The position numbers and the translations under genes were made by a program. The notes below the pieces were generated by a model. That model did not search any database. It saw only the letters and a list, made by a program, of their open reading frames with translations, and was not told the DNA's origin. From NCBI GenBank assembly GCA_910589375.1, contig CAJUTK010000002.1, forward strand, positions 372,001 to 436,000: a stretch of 64,000 nt of DNA, in the 5' to 3' direction. This stretch comes from an uncultured Bacilli bacterium. GTDB taxonomy: Bacteria > Bacillota_I > Bacilli_A > RF39 > UBA660. Below are positions 34,142 to 43,897 of the stretch, one piece after another (the stretch's first letter is position 1; each line of letters opens with the position of its first letter).

Positions 34142-35665
34142 ATGAAACAGTGGAAAAAAATAATTTTTTATTCTCTTTTTTTATCTATTCTTTTTTTGTG
34201 GATTGGTACAAAATCATCTCCTCTTTATCCTATGAATGACTGGGTAGATGCGAACGCCTTTTTTACAATGGGGAAAGGGCTTATGAATGGTCTCGTTCCT
34301 TTTAAAGATTTATTTGAACAAAAAGGACCAATCCTGTATTTGATTTATGGAATAGGTTATCTATTCTCACATAAAACCTTTTTAGGAATATTCCTAATTG
34401 AAGTTGTTTCTTTTACTATTGTTCTTTATTATTTTTATAAAATATTACGACTATATGGTAGGGAAAAACAATTTTATCCTTCTGCTCCTTTTTTATTAGC
34501 AATTATTTTAACAATGCCTTCTTTTACTCATGGTGGTAGTTGTGAAGAAATATTATTGCCGTGCTTTTTTATTAGTTTTTATCATTTTTTGTATTTAATA
34601 AAAGACAAAAGGTATTTAGAGGAAGGTTTAAACTTATATTTTTGTGAAGGTATTATTGTTGGGATTGTTCTTTGGACGAAATTTATTTTATTAGGATTTT
34701 GGATAGGATGGGTATTATTTTTAGGAATTTTGTTATTATCTGGAAAACAATATAAGAAAATTATTCTAATTATTCTTTCTTATTTAGCGGGTATATTAGT
34801 AGTTACTTTTCCAATTATTTTCTATTTTCTCTGCACAGGAGCTTTAAAAGATTTGTGGGACACTTATTTTTATTTAAATATTGTTTTATATCCTTCCTTA
34901 GAAGCTTCTGTACCTTTTGGGGATAGAATTCTTATATTGTGGAAATTATTAAAGGAAAATATGAATAAAAATTCTATTTTTATGTTTACTTTAATAATAG
35001 GAATCGTTACTTTATTAAGAGATAAAGTAGTTGTCAAAAAATGGTTTAAAATAGGAATTTTTATTTTACTTATTTTTACTTTTTTCTTCAATTATATTGG
35101 ATTAAAAAATCATTTATATTATTTTTTTGTCATGAGTCCTTTTGTCATATTATTTGGAATAACAGTTTCTAATTTTTGTTCTCGTGCTTTTATTCCAATG
35201 AAATATTTAACGATTATAGTAATTCCAATCTTATGGTTATTTGTCTATTTATTGAATCCTAATACTTATTTTATAAAAGTAGAGCAAAATACCTTAGCAC
35301 AGTTTATTTTTTCTGATATAATGAATAAAGAGGAGTCTCCAACACTTTTATATTATGGAAATATTGATGGAGGATTTTACACAGTGGCAGATATTTTGCC
35401 AACTGAAAAATATTTTGAAAAAGTAAACATTCGTCATGATGCTTTTCCTGATAATGAGGATTCTCAAAATTTAGCAATTAAAAATAAAAGCACTGATTTT
35501 GTTATCGTTCGTATTAAAAAAAGAAGGGATCCTTATCATACAGGAATTCCTTACTTACATGAGAATTATGAGGTCATAAAGGTGGTAGACCAAGTATTTG
35601 AAAAAGTAGAATTTAAATATGTTTTATTGAAGAAAAGAGACAGTGAGAAGAGGAGTAGTATATGA
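34142..35665 (+). CDS. GT-C type membrane glycosyltransferase (ArnT/PMT-like)
   Basis: 507 aa, about eleven membrane segments. After the first helix there is a Lumen-side loop with PMNDWVDANAFFTMGK and then FKDLFEQKGPILYLIYG, the acidic and DLFEQKGP signatures of the ArnT/PMT superfamily, which take a sugar from a polyprenyl phosphate. A soluble C-terminal domain of about 100 residues follows. The next gene, a GtrB-like polyprenyl-phosphate sugar synthase, overlaps by four bases and would make its donor. The pair is thus likely a sugar-decoration module for the wall polymer. Confidence 0.85.
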   Translation: MKQWKKIIFYSLFLSILFLWIGTKSSPLYPMNDWVDANAFFTMGKGLMNGLVPFKDLFEQKGPILYLIYGIGYLFSHKTFLGIFLIEVVSFTIVLYYFYKILRLYGREKQFYPSAPFLLAIILTMPSFTHGGSCEEILLPCFFISFYHFLYLIKDKRYLEEGLNLYFCEGIIVGIVLWTKFILLGFWIGWVLFLGILLLSGKQYKKIILIILSYLAGILVVTFPIIFYFLCTGALKDLWDTYFYLNIVLYPSLEASVPFGDRILILWKLLKENMNKNSIFMFTLIIGIVTLLRDKVVVKKWFKIGIFILLIFTFFFNYIGLKNHLYYFFVMSPFVILFGITVSNFCSRAFIPMKYLTIIVIPILWLFVYLLNPNTYFIKVEQNTLAQFIFSDIMNKEESPTLLYYGNIDGGFYTVADILPTEKYFEKVNIRHDAFPDNEDSQNLAIKNKSTDFVIVRIKKRRDPYHTGIPYLHENYEVIKVVDQVFEKVEFKYVLLKKRDSEKRSSI

Positions 35666-36612
35666 AGAAAGATGTAATATCGATAGTTGTTCCTTGTTAT
35701 AATGAGGAAGAATCCATTCCTTTGTTTTATCAAGAAATGATAAAAATAGTAGAAAAAATGAAAAAACAAGTAACTTTTGAACTAATTTTTGTAAATGATG
35801 GATCTAAAGATAAGACTTTAGAAGAATTAAGAAAGTTAGCAAGCACTGATAAAAATGTACATTATGTATCTTTTTCTAGAAACTTTGGGAAAGAAGCTGC
35901 GATGTTAGCTGGCCTTGAAGCATCTACAGGTGATTATGTAACCACTATGGATGTTGATTTACAGGATCCCCCTTACTTATTAGAAGAGATGTATAGATTG
36001 GTAACAGAAGAAGGTTATGATTGTGTAGCTACTAAGAGCACCTCTCGAAATGGCTATTCCTTTTTTAGAAAGTTCTGTACAAAATGGTATTATCGAATTA
36101 TTGGCGCTATTTCAAAGACTGAGATGGTAGCAGGTGCTAGAGATTATAGATTAATGACTAGACAAATGGTAGATGCTATTTTATCTATGAAAGAATATAA
36201 TAGATATTCTAAAGGATTATTTAGCTTTGTAGGTTTTGATACCAAATGGATTGAATTTGAAAATCAAGAAAGAGTTGCTGGTACTACTAAGTGGAGTTTT
36301 TGGAAATTATTTTCTTATGCATTAGATGGAATAACTGCTTTTTCTACTGTTCCACTCGTATTGGCAGCGATTATTGGAGTATTATTTTGTTTCATTGCCT
36401 TTATTATGATTATTGTTATTATTTTAAAAACATTAATTTGGGGAGATCCAGTAAATGGATGGCCAAGCCTAGCTTGTATCATTTTCTTAGTAGGCGGAGT
36501 TCAGCTATTTTGTACTGGAATCATAGGGCAGTATTTATCTAAAACGTATTTAGAAACTAAAAAAAGACCAGTTTATATTGTAAAGGAAACCGAGCAAAGT
36601 AAAAGGAAATAG
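35662..36612 (+). CDS. polyprenyl-phosphate glycosyltransferase (GT2, GtrB/DPM1-like)
   Basis: 316 aa. GT2 domain with ISIVVPCYNEEES, FVNDGSKDKT and the metal-binding DVDLQDPP (DxD type). Two C-terminal membrane helices at about 230-255 and 268-290, as in GtrB/ArnC proteins. It transfers a sugar from a nucleotide donor to a polyprenyl phosphate. ATG overlaps the upstream stop (ATGA), so it is coupled to the GT-C gene. Confidence 0.92.
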   Translation: MKKDVISIVVPCYNEEESIPLFYQEMIKIVEKMKKQVTFELIFVNDGSKDKTLEELRKLASTDKNVHYVSFSRNFGKEAAMLAGLEASTGDYVTTMDVDLQDPPYLLEEMYRLVTEEGYDCVATKSTSRNGYSFFRKFCTKWYYRIIGAISKTEMVAGARDYRLMTRQMVDAILSMKEYNRYSKGLFSFVGFDTKWIEFENQERVAGTTKWSFWKLFSYALDGITAFSTVPLVLAAIIGVLFCFIAFIMIIVIILKTLIWGDPVNGWPSLACIIFLVGGVQLFCTGIIGQYLSKTYLETKKRPVYIVKETEQSKRK

Positions 36613-36614
36613 AA

Positions 36615-36643
36615 TTGACAAAAAAACAAAAATTATGTAGAAT
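36615..36643 (+). promoter_or_regulatory. promoter before the membrane gene and TagGH-type exporter
   Basis: TTGACA at 36615-36620, 17-bp spacer, TAGAAT at 36638-36643, identical in both boxes to the large-RNA promoter. Confidence 0.85.
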
Positions 36644-36675
36644 GAAAATGCTATTATATATAGAAGGGGATTATT

Positions 36676-37242
36676 TTGAAAACAAAGTCAAATAAACAAG
36701 AAAATAAGAAAAATAAAAAATGGGAAAATTATAAATGGACATTAAAATTAATGCTATTAGCTTTTGCTATTTCTATTACATTTTCTTTTATATCTGAAAT
36801 TGCATTAAAAAATGCTAGTTTGTTAGTAAGTACCATTATTGTTTTAATTTTTATATTAATTGGAGTATTATTCGATATGGTAGGTATGTCTGTAGCAACT
36901 GCAGAAGAGGCACCTTTCCATTCTATGAGTGCTAGAAAGATAAAGTCGGCTAAAGTGGCAGTAATGTTAAAGAGAAATGCTGATAAAGTTTCTTCTTTTT
37001 GTAATGATGTTATTGGCGATATTTGTGGAATTGTTTCTGGATCAGCAGGTGTTGTAATAGCTAGTAGCATTTCTTCTATGTTTAATATTTCATTACTACT
37101 CTGTTCTTTAGTAACAACTGCTGTGATAGCAGCGCTTACTATTGGTGGTAAGGCATTTGAAAAAACGATAGCAATGGAAAAAAGTAATGAAATATTGTAT
37201 CAGTTCTCAAGGATAATTGGTTTTTTCTATATAGGAAAGTAG
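36676..37242 (+). CDS. membrane protein, possibly CNNM/DUF21-like
   Basis: 188 aa from a TTG start with AGAAGGGGA seven bases upstream. A very basic, Lys-rich N-terminus, then four membrane segments at about 28-45, 50-70, 120-137 and 140-158. ILIGVLFDMVGMSVATAEEAPFHSM and the small-residue helices recall the DUF21 domain of CorB/CorC ion-transport proteins, but the CBS domains are missing. Function uncertain. Eight bases separate it from the exporter permease. Confidence 0.7.
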   Translation: MKTKSNKQENKKNKKWENYKWTLKLMLLAFAISITFSFISEIALKNASLLVSTIIVLIFILIGVLFDMVGMSVATAEEAPFHSMSARKIKSAKVAVMLKRNADKVSSFCNDVIGDICGIVSGSAGVVIASSISSMFNISLLLCSLVTTAVIAALTIGGKAFEKTIAMEKSNEILYQFSRIIGFFYIGK

Positions 37243-37249
37243 GGATATT

Positions 37250-38038
37250 TTGAAAAAGTTTTTTTATAACATTAGGAAGTATTATAAATATGCGATATAT
37301 TCTGCAAAAGCGGAGTTAAAAAGTGAAGTAGCAGATTCCTATTTAAATTGGTTATGGTGGATTATTGAACCATTGTGTTTTATGCTTATATATACTTTTG
37401 TTTTTGGAGTAGTTTTTGATAATAATGAAAAATATTTTGCATCTTTTGTATTTTTAGGACTAACTGCATGGGATTTCTTCAATCGAATGATTAATGGTAG
37501 TGTAAAGCTGATTATTAATAATAGGGATTTGGTGACAAAAGTTTATATTCCTAAATATATTTTATTATTATCAAAATCTTTTACCTACTTATTTAAAATG
37601 GGAATATCACTTGGGATTGCTATTGTGTTAATGATTTTTCAGCATGTTCCGTTTACATGGCATATGTTATTATGTATTCCTATCTTTTTAGTTTTATATG
37701 TTTTAACATTTGGAGTTGGATTACTTCTTATGCACTTTGGAGTGACTTTAAATGATTTAGCTAATTTTACAAATATAGGTCTTAAGATGGTCTTTTACTT
37801 ATCTGGAGTTTTCTATAATATCTCTAGTAAATTAAGTAGTAATCCACAACTTGTTTTTCTACTACTTAGAGTAAATCCAATAGCGTTTTGTATGAATGAG
37901 TTAAGAAAAGTTTTCTTGAACCAGCAACTCCCTAGTTTTGAAGGCCTAGGAGTATGGCTACTTATTGGAATTATGCTTTGTTCTTTAGGAATTCATGTCA
38001 TTCATAAAAATGAAAATAGTTATGCGAAGGTGATTTAA
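37250..38038 (+). CDS. tagG: ABC-2 type polymer export permease (TagG/Wzm-like)
   Basis: 262 aa. Starts at TTG (MKKFFYNIRKYYKYAIYSAKAELKSE by the fMet rule) with GTAGGGAT upstream. Six membrane segments and the family's amphipathic N-terminal helix and LNWLWWIIEPLCFM motif. It forms the channel half of the exporter that moves undecaprenyl-linked teichoic acid or related polymer outward. Its stop overlaps the ATPase start (TAATG). Confidence 0.9.
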   Translation: MKKFFYNIRKYYKYAIYSAKAELKSEVADSYLNWLWWIIEPLCFMLIYTFVFGVVFDNNEKYFASFVFLGLTAWDFFNRMINGSVKLIINNRDLVTKVYIPKYILLLSKSFTYLFKMGISLGIAIVLMIFQHVPFTWHMLLCIPIFLVLYVLTFGVGLLLMHFGVTLNDLANFTNIGLKMVFYLSGVFYNISSKLSSNPQLVFLLLRVNPIAFCMNELRKVFLNQQLPSFEGLGVWLLIGIMLCSLGIHVIHKNENSYAKVI

Positions 38039-38787
38039 TGAAAAATAATGTAGAAAATAAAAAGAAAATAGCTATTACTGTTTCAGACCTTCATATCACT
38101 TATCGTGGACTTAAAAAGACTTCTATTCGTGCTTCTTGGACTAAACTTAAATCTAGGGTAGAATTATTTCCAGCATTAAAAGGAGTAAGCTTTGAGGTAG
38201 AAGAGGGAAAAATACTAGGCATTATAGGTAAGAATGGTTCAGGAAAATCTACTATGTTAAGAGCTATAGCAGGAATCTTTTCTCCAGATAAGGGAATGAT
38301 TGATTTACATGGAGGGACTGTTTCTTTACTTTCTATCGGTGTTGGTTTTAATAAAAAACTTACTGGTAAAGAAAATATTTACTTATCAGGCATGCTTTTA
38401 GGTTTTTCAGAAGAACAGATAAAAGCGAAAGAAAAAGAGATTATACAGTTTGCAGATATTGGTGATTTCATTAATAAGCCAGTAAAAACATATTCTTCTG
38501 GAATGCACTCTAAATTAGCGTTCGCAATTACTGCTATTTTAGAAACAGATATCATGCTAATTGATGAGGTATTAAGTGTAGGAGATGCTAGATTCAAAGA
38601 AAAGAGCTATAATAAAATGAAAGAACTAATTTCTGATGAACATCGTACTGTTTTAATTGTTTCTCATAACCTAGATACGATTTCATCTCTTTGTGATGAA
38701 GTGCTTTGGATCAATGATGGTTGTCTAATGAAACATGGCAGTGTAGAAGAAGTACTCCCAGAATATAAGGAATTTATGGAATTATAA
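38038..38787 (+). CDS. tagH: polymer export ATPase (TagH/Wzt-like)
   Basis: 249 aa, only the ATPase module with no C-terminal carbohydrate-binding extension. Walker A GKNGSGKST, Q-loop, signature YSSGMHSKLAF, Walker B IMLIDEVL and the H-loop VSHNLD. It carries the N-terminal YRGLKKTSIRASW segment typical of TagH/Wzt. Coupled to TagG by overlapping codons. It closes the polymer region with a strong terminator. Confidence 0.92.
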   Translation: MKNNVENKKKIAITVSDLHITYRGLKKTSIRASWTKLKSRVELFPALKGVSFEVEEGKILGIIGKNGSGKSTMLRAIAGIFSPDKGMIDLHGGTVSLLSIGVGFNKKLTGKENIYLSGMLLGFSEEQIKAKEKEIIQFADIGDFINKPVKTYSSGMHSKLAFAITAILETDIMLIDEVLSVGDARFKEKSYNKMKELISDEHRTVLIVSHNLDTISSLCDEVLWINDGCLMKHGSVEEVLPEYKEFMEL

Positions 38788-38809
38788 ACTACGTATTACG
38801 TAGTTTTTC
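38786..38809 (+). terminator. intrinsic terminator of the exporter unit
   Basis: AAACTACGTA / TACGTAGTTT hairpin with T tail, overlapping the tagH stop. Confidence 0.9.
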
Positions 38810-38860
38810 TTTTGTATACTTTACACTAAAATACAGAAAAAGTGTAAACACGTTACTTTT

Positions 38861-38891
38861 TTGTTTGAAATTTATTCTTTTTTGCTATAAT
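38861..38891 (+). promoter_or_regulatory. promoter of folD
   Basis: Extended -10 TGCTATAAT with TATAAT at 38886-38891; a TTGTTTGAAA stretch at 38861-38870 supplies a -35 at non-ideal spacing. A small leader hairpin GGTAG/CTACC follows at about 38901-38917. Confidence 0.65.
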
Positions 38892-38940
38892 TAAGGTAGA
38901 TGGTAGCTAATTACTACCAACAACATTTAGAGGTGATAAA

Positions 38941-39783
38941 ATGAGTATAATAATGGATGGAGAAGCATTAAGTTTAAAAATGCAGGATGAGATGAAACAA
39001 CAATTAAAAAGTTGTATGATAAGACCAAGTGTTGCTGTTATTCAAGTAGGTGATGATCCTGCTAGTAACTCTTATATTAAGAGAAAAGAAAAAGCGTGTA
39101 ATGCTGTTGGTGTTTATTTTAGACATTACAAATTTGATGCTGATACTCCAGAACTTTCAATAATTAATAAAATAAAGGAATTAAACAATGATGATTATGT
39201 AAATGGTATTCTAGTACAGTTACCTTTACCAGAACGTTATAATGAAAAGAGAATTGCTAACTCTATTAGTAATAGTAAGGACGTAGATGGACTTACGGAT
39301 ATTAATACTGGAAGAATGATTAATGGCAGAAAAACACTCGTTCCTTGTACTCCACTTGGCGTAATGAGAATTCTAGAGGAATATGAGATAGAACTTGTAG
39401 GAAAACATGTTGTTATTGTAGGAAGAGGAAAATTAGTAGGAAAACCTCTTGCCACTTTGATGTTAGCAGCAGATGCTACAGTGACAGTATGCCATAGTAA
39501 AACAACCAATTTAGCTGAGATTACAAAGCAAGCTGATGTATTAGTATGCGCGGTAGGATCTCCTAAAATGATTACGGCAGACATGGTACGTGAAGGTGCT
39601 GTAGTAATTGATGTTGGTGTAAACCGTGTCGATGGAAAATTATGTGGTGATGTAGACTTTGACAAAGTATCAAAAAAGGCATCTTATATTACACCAGTTC
39701 CAAAAGGGGTAGGCCCAATGACGGTTGCAATGCTATTAGAAAATATAGTTACTTGTTACAATAATAAGCCAGTTGCTAAATAG
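38941..39783 (+). CDS. folD: bifunctional methylenetetrahydrofolate dehydrogenase/cyclohydrolase
   Basis: 280 aa, standard length. Substrate-site motif SYIKRKEKAC (Tyr and Lys), VQLPLPERY, NADP Rossmann region VIVGRGKLVGKPLA and the C-terminal TPVPKGVGPMTVAML. The last motif has Lys where most FolD have Gly, a minor change. It interconverts 5,10-methylene-, methenyl- and 10-formyl-THF for purine and initiator tRNA formylation. Monocistronic: own promoter and terminator. Confidence 0.96.
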   Translation: MSIIMDGEALSLKMQDEMKQQLKSCMIRPSVAVIQVGDDPASNSYIKRKEKACNAVGVYFRHYKFDADTPELSIINKIKELNNDDYVNGILVQLPLPERYNEKRIANSISNSKDVDGLTDINTGRMINGRKTLVPCTPLGVMRILEEYEIELVGKHVVIVGRGKLVGKPLATLMLAADATVTVCHSKTTNLAEITKQADVLVCAVGSPKMITADMVREGAVVIDVGVNRVDGKLCGDVDFDKVSKKASYITPVPKGVGPMTVAMLLENIVTCYNNKPVAK

Positions 39784-39791
39784 AAAAAAAG

Positions 39792-39820
39792 AAAATCAAA
39801 ATATTATTTTGATTTTTTTT
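39792..39820 (+). terminator. intrinsic terminator after folD
   Basis: AAAATCAAAAT / ATTTTGATTTT hairpin with a T8 tail. Confidence 0.88.
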
Positions 39821-39826
39821 ATAAAT

Positions 39827-39855
39827 TTGCGAAAAGGCAAGAAACATGATATTAT
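39827..39855 (+). promoter_or_regulatory. promoter of the second CAP protein
   Basis: TTGCGA at 39827-39832, 17-bp spacer, TATTAT at 39850-39855; start codon 22 bases on, after GAAGGGGG. Confidence 0.65.
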
Positions 39856-39877
39856 ATAGCGCAAAGAAGGGGGATTT

Positions 39878-41689
39878 ATGAAAAAATTTTTAAATATTAT
39901 AGTATTTATATTTATGATTTTTTTTAGTATTACACCAGTTTTTGCTTCTAGTAATGTCGATGTCACTGTAAGCGGTGAATATAATTATTCTTATGCTTCT
40001 GAAGTTTTAAAACTGGTAAATGAAGAAAGGAAAGAAAGAGGTCTTTCTACTTTAAAAATGGATAGTAAATTAACTGCTTTAGCGATGGAAAGAGCAAAAG
40101 AGTTATCTATTTATTACAGTCATACACGTCCAAATGGAGAAGCATGGTATTCTATTATGCAATTGTCAAAGGGAGAGACTTATGGAGAAAATGCAGCAGT
40201 TGGACAAATTACACCTGCATCAGCAATGTCTGATTGGATGGATTCAAAAGGGCATAAAGTTAATATAGTTAATAAGAATTATAAATCTATGGGAGTAGGA
40301 TGTTATAAAAATGGTATTTATACTTATTGGGTACAAATTTTTAGTACAGAAGCGTCTTCAAATGAAAAAATAGAAACAGGTAAACAAATAGAAAAAGAAG
40401 GTTCTGTTACTGTATCTTCAAAAAATATTAATTTCATGGTGGCATGGAATAAAAATGTTAATCCTATTACTTTAAAAGTAGGAGAGAGTATTGAACCAAT
40501 TCAAGTTCAATTAAAAAACGGTGGTTGGACCTATGTTAATACAATTATTTCGAAGAAAGATTTAACTTGGAAAAGCTCTGACCCTAGTGTTTTTACTGTA
40601 GATAAGAATGGAAAAGTAACAGCAACTGGGAATGGACTTGCTAATCTAATAGTAACTCTTGGTGGTGTTAAAAAACAGTATCAAGTGAAGGTTGGTTATA
40701 GTCCTATTACAAGCGTTTCTATAGCGTCTAAAAATGTTAGTTTAGAAGTTGGAAAGACAACTACTTTAAAAGTCACTATTAATCCATCTACAACAACAGA
40801 ATCTAAAAAATTAATATGGAAAAGTAGTGATGAGAAAGTAGCGACTGTAGATTCAAACGGAAAAGTAACCGCTAAAAAGAAAGGTACTACTACCATTACA
40901 GCAATAACTAGCAATGGTAAAATAGCAACAATGACTGTTACTGTAAAAGAACCAGTAAAAACTTCTTCTTTAAGTACATCAGAGCTTAGTTTAGAAAAAG
41001 GAAAAACAGCAACTATAAATGTAGCTAGTGACTCTTCTAAAAATGGAAAAATTACATGGAAAAGTTCAAATGAAAAAATTGTAACAGTAGATTCAAAAGG
41101 GAAAATAACAGCTAAAAAGCCAGGTACAGCTATTATTACTGTAAATTCTAGTAACGGTAAAAAGGCTTCTGTTAAAGTAACTGTAACGAAAATAAAAGCA
41201 GATAGCATTACTTACCCTAAGATAGGTGATAAAACATATACTGGTAAAAAGATAACACCAAGTATTACTTTAAAGAATGGTAAAGCTACATTGAAACAAG
41301 GTAAAGATTATACTGTTCAATATGGAAGTAATAAATCTACTGGAAAAGCTACTATTAAAATAGAATTCAAAGGGGATTATACAGGAACAAAAACTATTAC
41401 ATTTTATATTGTTCCAAAGAAAGTTACTATAAGAACTCCAAAAAGTACTTCAAGGCAATCACTAACAGCATATTATTCTAAAACAACAGGCGCTAGTGGA
41501 TACCAAATTGCCTATAGATTAAAAGGAACTAAAGAATGGAAGTATGTAACTAGTACAGGATCAAGTAGAAAAATAACAGGACTTTCTAGTAAGAAAACAT
41601 ATGAGATTAAAGTTCGTGCATATAAATTAGTAAGTTCTAAAAAGAGATATGGCGCTTGGTCTAGTGTTAAAAGAATTAAAGTAAAATAA
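39878..41689 (+). CDS. secreted CAP-domain protein with Big2 repeats and FN3-like end
   Basis: 603 aa. Signal peptide about 1-23, ending VFA. CAP domain at about 40-165 (YSHTRPNG, YGENAAVG, GHKVNIV). Three Ig-like Big2 units at about 180-265, 268-350 and 352-430, rich in WKSSDEKVATVDSNGKVTA-like motifs. A further Ig-like region at about 435-510 (KTYTGKKITPSITL) and a fibronectin-III-like domain at about 515-603. It is basic overall, which would help bind an anionic wall. The N-terminal half is a paralogue of the protein at 8163, but this one has no dockerin, so the two differ in how they are held. Confidence 0.9.
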   Translation: MKKFLNIIVFIFMIFFSITPVFASSNVDVTVSGEYNYSYASEVLKLVNEERKERGLSTLKMDSKLTALAMERAKELSIYYSHTRPNGEAWYSIMQLSKGETYGENAAVGQITPASAMSDWMDSKGHKVNIVNKNYKSMGVGCYKNGIYTYWVQIFSTEASSNEKIETGKQIEKEGSVTVSSKNINFMVAWNKNVNPITLKVGESIEPIQVQLKNGGWTYVNTIISKKDLTWKSSDPSVFTVDKNGKVTATGNGLANLIVTLGGVKKQYQVKVGYSPITSVSIASKNVSLEVGKTTTLKVTINPSTTTESKKLIWKSSDEKVATVDSNGKVTAKKKGTTTITAITSNGKIATMTVTVKEPVKTSSLSTSELSLEKGKTATINVASDSSKNGKITWKSSNEKIVTVDSKGKITAKKPGTAIITVNSSNGKKASVKVTVTKIKADSITYPKIGDKTYTGKKITPSITLKNGKATLKQGKDYTVQYGSNKSTGKATIKIEFKGDYTGTKTITFYIVPKKVTIRTPKSTSRQSLTAYYSKTTGASGYQIAYRLKGTKEWKYVTSTGSSRKITGLSSKKTYEIKVRAYKLVSSKKRYGAWSSVKRIKVK

Positions 41690-41712
41690 AAAAACCGTTT
41701 ATCGGTTTTTTA
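41687..41712. terminator. bidirectional terminator
   Basis: AAAAAACCG / CGGTTTTTT with a TTTAT loop between the convergent CAP and LysM genes. Confidence 0.92.
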
Positions 41713-42502
41713 TTTGCTCTTCATTTCCCTCTACTTTTAAAGATTCTTGAAATAGGGCTCTTTCATTATTTAATTCTATTTTTAATGGTCCTAATTCTGG
41801 ATTCATTATCCAAACAGTACTTCCTTGCATAAGCATTATGCCACTATCTTTATTTCTTTCAATTAGTCTATTGGTATTTATGACAATTTCTCCATCAGTT
41901 CCACTTGCTCTTGCAGCTAGATTTGCATAAGTATCTCCAAATTTTACTACATAGGGAATCCATAAACTATTTTGTTCTATCTCTTTAATTTGACTTTCTA
42001 ATACTTGCATTCTTACATAGTGTTCATTACTTGCATTTACTACTACTGGTAGTGTGATTCTATCTCCAGGGTAAATAGTGGTATTAGGTCTTAATCCATT
42101 TTGCTCTAATATGGCTGTAGTATATTCTGTGACATTATCATAAATACCAGAATAGGTATCTGCATCATAAAACTCAGAAGCTACTTTTGTGATAGTGTCA
42201 CCAGGTTCTATACTTTCTGTAGTTGTAGTTAAAATATATCCACTTGGAATAGAAGGCTGTGCTTCAACAGGTTGATTATGAATTCCAAAATTGTATGCTA
42301 ATACGCCTGCTAAAAGGTGAGAAACAACTAGGGCTCCAGCAATAGCATGACGTTTTCTTATTCTCATTTTCTCAAATTTTTTACAGAATCTGCTAGCATT
42401 TACATGTACAGTTCCATTAATAGGAGCTCCTAGGACAAATACAGTTTTTTTTTCACTTACAGAAGCAGAGTTTTCTTTATTATTTATTGTATCATACATC
42501 AT
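41699..42502 (-). CDS. membrane-anchored LysM-type protein
   Basis: 267 aa from the ATG at 42502 (MMYDTINNKENS), nine bases after GAGGAG; an upstream ATG at 42526 would put that site inside the gene. Cytoplasmic N-terminus of about 65 residues, a membrane helix at about 70-85 (AIAGALVVSHLLAGVLAY), then an outer part with two LysM-like units: IEPGDTITKVASEFY...NGLRPNTTIYPGDRI and VVKFGDTYANLAARA...IMLMQGSTVWI. LysM binds GlcNAc in peptidoglycan, so this protein could link membrane and wall or act in division or sporulation. Same strand and 38 bases after the flippase, so likely co-transcribed with it. Confidence 0.8.
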   Translation of the reverse strand: MMYDTINNKENSASVSEKKTVFVLGAPINGTVHVNASRFCKKFEKMRIRKRHAIAGALVVSHLLAGVLAYNFGIHNQPVEAQPSIPSGYILTTTTESIEPGDTITKVASEFYDADTYSGIYDNVTEYTTAILEQNGLRPNTTIYPGDRITLPVVVNASNEHYVRMQVLESQIKEIEQNSLWIPYVVKFGDTYANLAARASGTDGEIVINTNRLIERNKDSGIMLMQGSTVWIMNPELGPLKIELNNERALFQESLKVEGNEEQIKNR

Positions 42503-42540
42503 ATTTCTAATCTCCTCTATTATCATTATATAACGATTTC

Positions 42541-43830
42541 TTAAAAATGTAAAGATTGCTCTACTTTATAAAAAGCATAGATAACAGTGAATAAAATATT
42601 GATACTAAGGGCAATTAGTAATCCATACATACCAATAGATAGGGAGGTAAAGATGGCGAGCAAAATCGTTCTAATTAAAAAATTAATAAAAGAAATTCTT
42701 AAATTTAGCTTTGCCTTATTCATGGCCTGCAGAGTAGTAAGCAATGGGCTTTCTAAATAATAGAAAAAGAATATTGGGATTAAAAACAGAATATAGGAAC
42801 TACCTTCTTTTGTTTGGTATAGAAATTGTAATAATTCAGGATGATAAAAATAGCAGATAGTAGAATAAGATAAACCGATTAGAATGGATAGACAAATTGC
42901 TTGTTTTAGTTTTCGTTTGACATAGGCATAATCTTTTTTGTGATAATATTTACTAATGATGGGCATAAGTGCTTGAGAGATAGCACCTGTAAAAAAGGAT
43001 GGAAGCATAAGTAAAGGAAGTACATATCCGTTTATGATTCCATATTCTGTAATAATGTTGTTTTTAGAATATCCTAGTTTTAAAAGAATAGTAGTCAAAA
43101 TGACAGGTTCTAAGAAGTAAGTAATAGAACCTATTAATCTAGAGAGAGTAGTTGGAATAGAAATTTTGAATATTGCCTTTATTGTATCTTTTTTTAAATA
43201 AAAATCTTCTTTTTGTAGATGAAATTTTGGAAAGCAAAAAAGAAAAATAACAATGGAAGAAAATTCACATAGAATGTTTGTCATCATTAAAAAGGTGAGT
43301 GCTTGTTCCATTGAACCAAGAAAGAGATTCATAAAAAAGAATATTAATAATAATTTCCATAAATCTTCTAATATATTGCTAAATACATGTGGTAACATTC
43401 TTTCTTTGGCAAAGAAGTAGCTTCTAAAAATATTAGAAACGGAAATAAATGGAAGAACAAATAGAATAGAAAGAAGTGGATAGTATAATATTTTTTCATG
43501 TAAAAGGGAATTTACAATCCAATTTCCTCCAAATAAAATGACTATTGCTATTAAAAAGTTGACAAGGAAAGAAAGAAAAAGGGATGTTATTAATAAATTC
43601 TTATTGTTATATTTATCTGTTGCTATTAAAACGTTTAAAGCAGTAGAAAGACCCATCCCACTAATAGACAAAAAGAGCATAAATGTAGGCATTAGGAGAG
43701 AATAAAGTCCCATCCCTAAAGTACCAATTTTTCTTGTAAGCACTATTTTTCCAAGCATTCCTAGTACTTTTGTTAGGAATCCACCTATTAGTAAAAGGAT
43801 GCTAGATTGTATAAATTTACTTTTTTTCAT
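42541..43830 (-). CDS. MOP-superfamily flippase, SpoVB/MurJ-like
   Basis: 429 aa from the ATG at 43830, behind AAAAGGAGAAAC. About 12-14 membrane segments; N-terminal FIQSSILLLIGGFLTKVLGM and IGTLGMGLYSLLMP are typical of the SpoVB/YtgP polysaccharide transporters. These flip lipid-linked precursors; SpoVB proper is needed for spore cortex. Divergent to comN-secDF, as in Bacillus where spoVB, comN and secDF are neighbours. That synteny supports SpoVB, but general lipid II flippase function is an alternative. Confidence 0.85.
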   Translation of the reverse strand: MKKSKFIQSSILLLIGGFLTKVLGMLGKIVLTRKIGTLGMGLYSLLMPTFMLFLSISGMGLSTALNVLIATDKYNNKNLLITSLFLSFLVNFLIAIVILFGGNWIVNSLLHEKILYYPLLSILFVLPFISVSNIFRSYFFAKERMLPHVFSNILEDLWKLLLIFFFMNLFLGSMEQALTFLMMTNILCEFSSIVIFLFCFPKFHLQKEDFYLKKDTIKAIFKISIPTTLSRLIGSITYFLEPVILTTILLKLGYSKNNIITEYGIINGYVLPLLMLPSFFTGAISQALMPIISKYYHKKDYAYVKRKLKQAICLSILIGLSYSTICYFYHPELLQFLYQTKEGSSYILFLIPIFFFYYLESPLLTTLQAMNKAKLNLRISFINFLIRTILLAIFTSLSIGMYGLLIALSINILFTVIYAFYKVEQSLHF

Positions 43831-43897
43831 GTTTCTCCTTTTCAAAAGATACTATTTTAGTATATAATATTGTATGTAAAAGTGTGGGGGAATAGAA

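Noticed and set aside
38892..38940. THF riboswitch before folD
   Set aside because: Only about 45 bases of leader with one small hairpin; too short and lacking the conserved pseudoknot elements.
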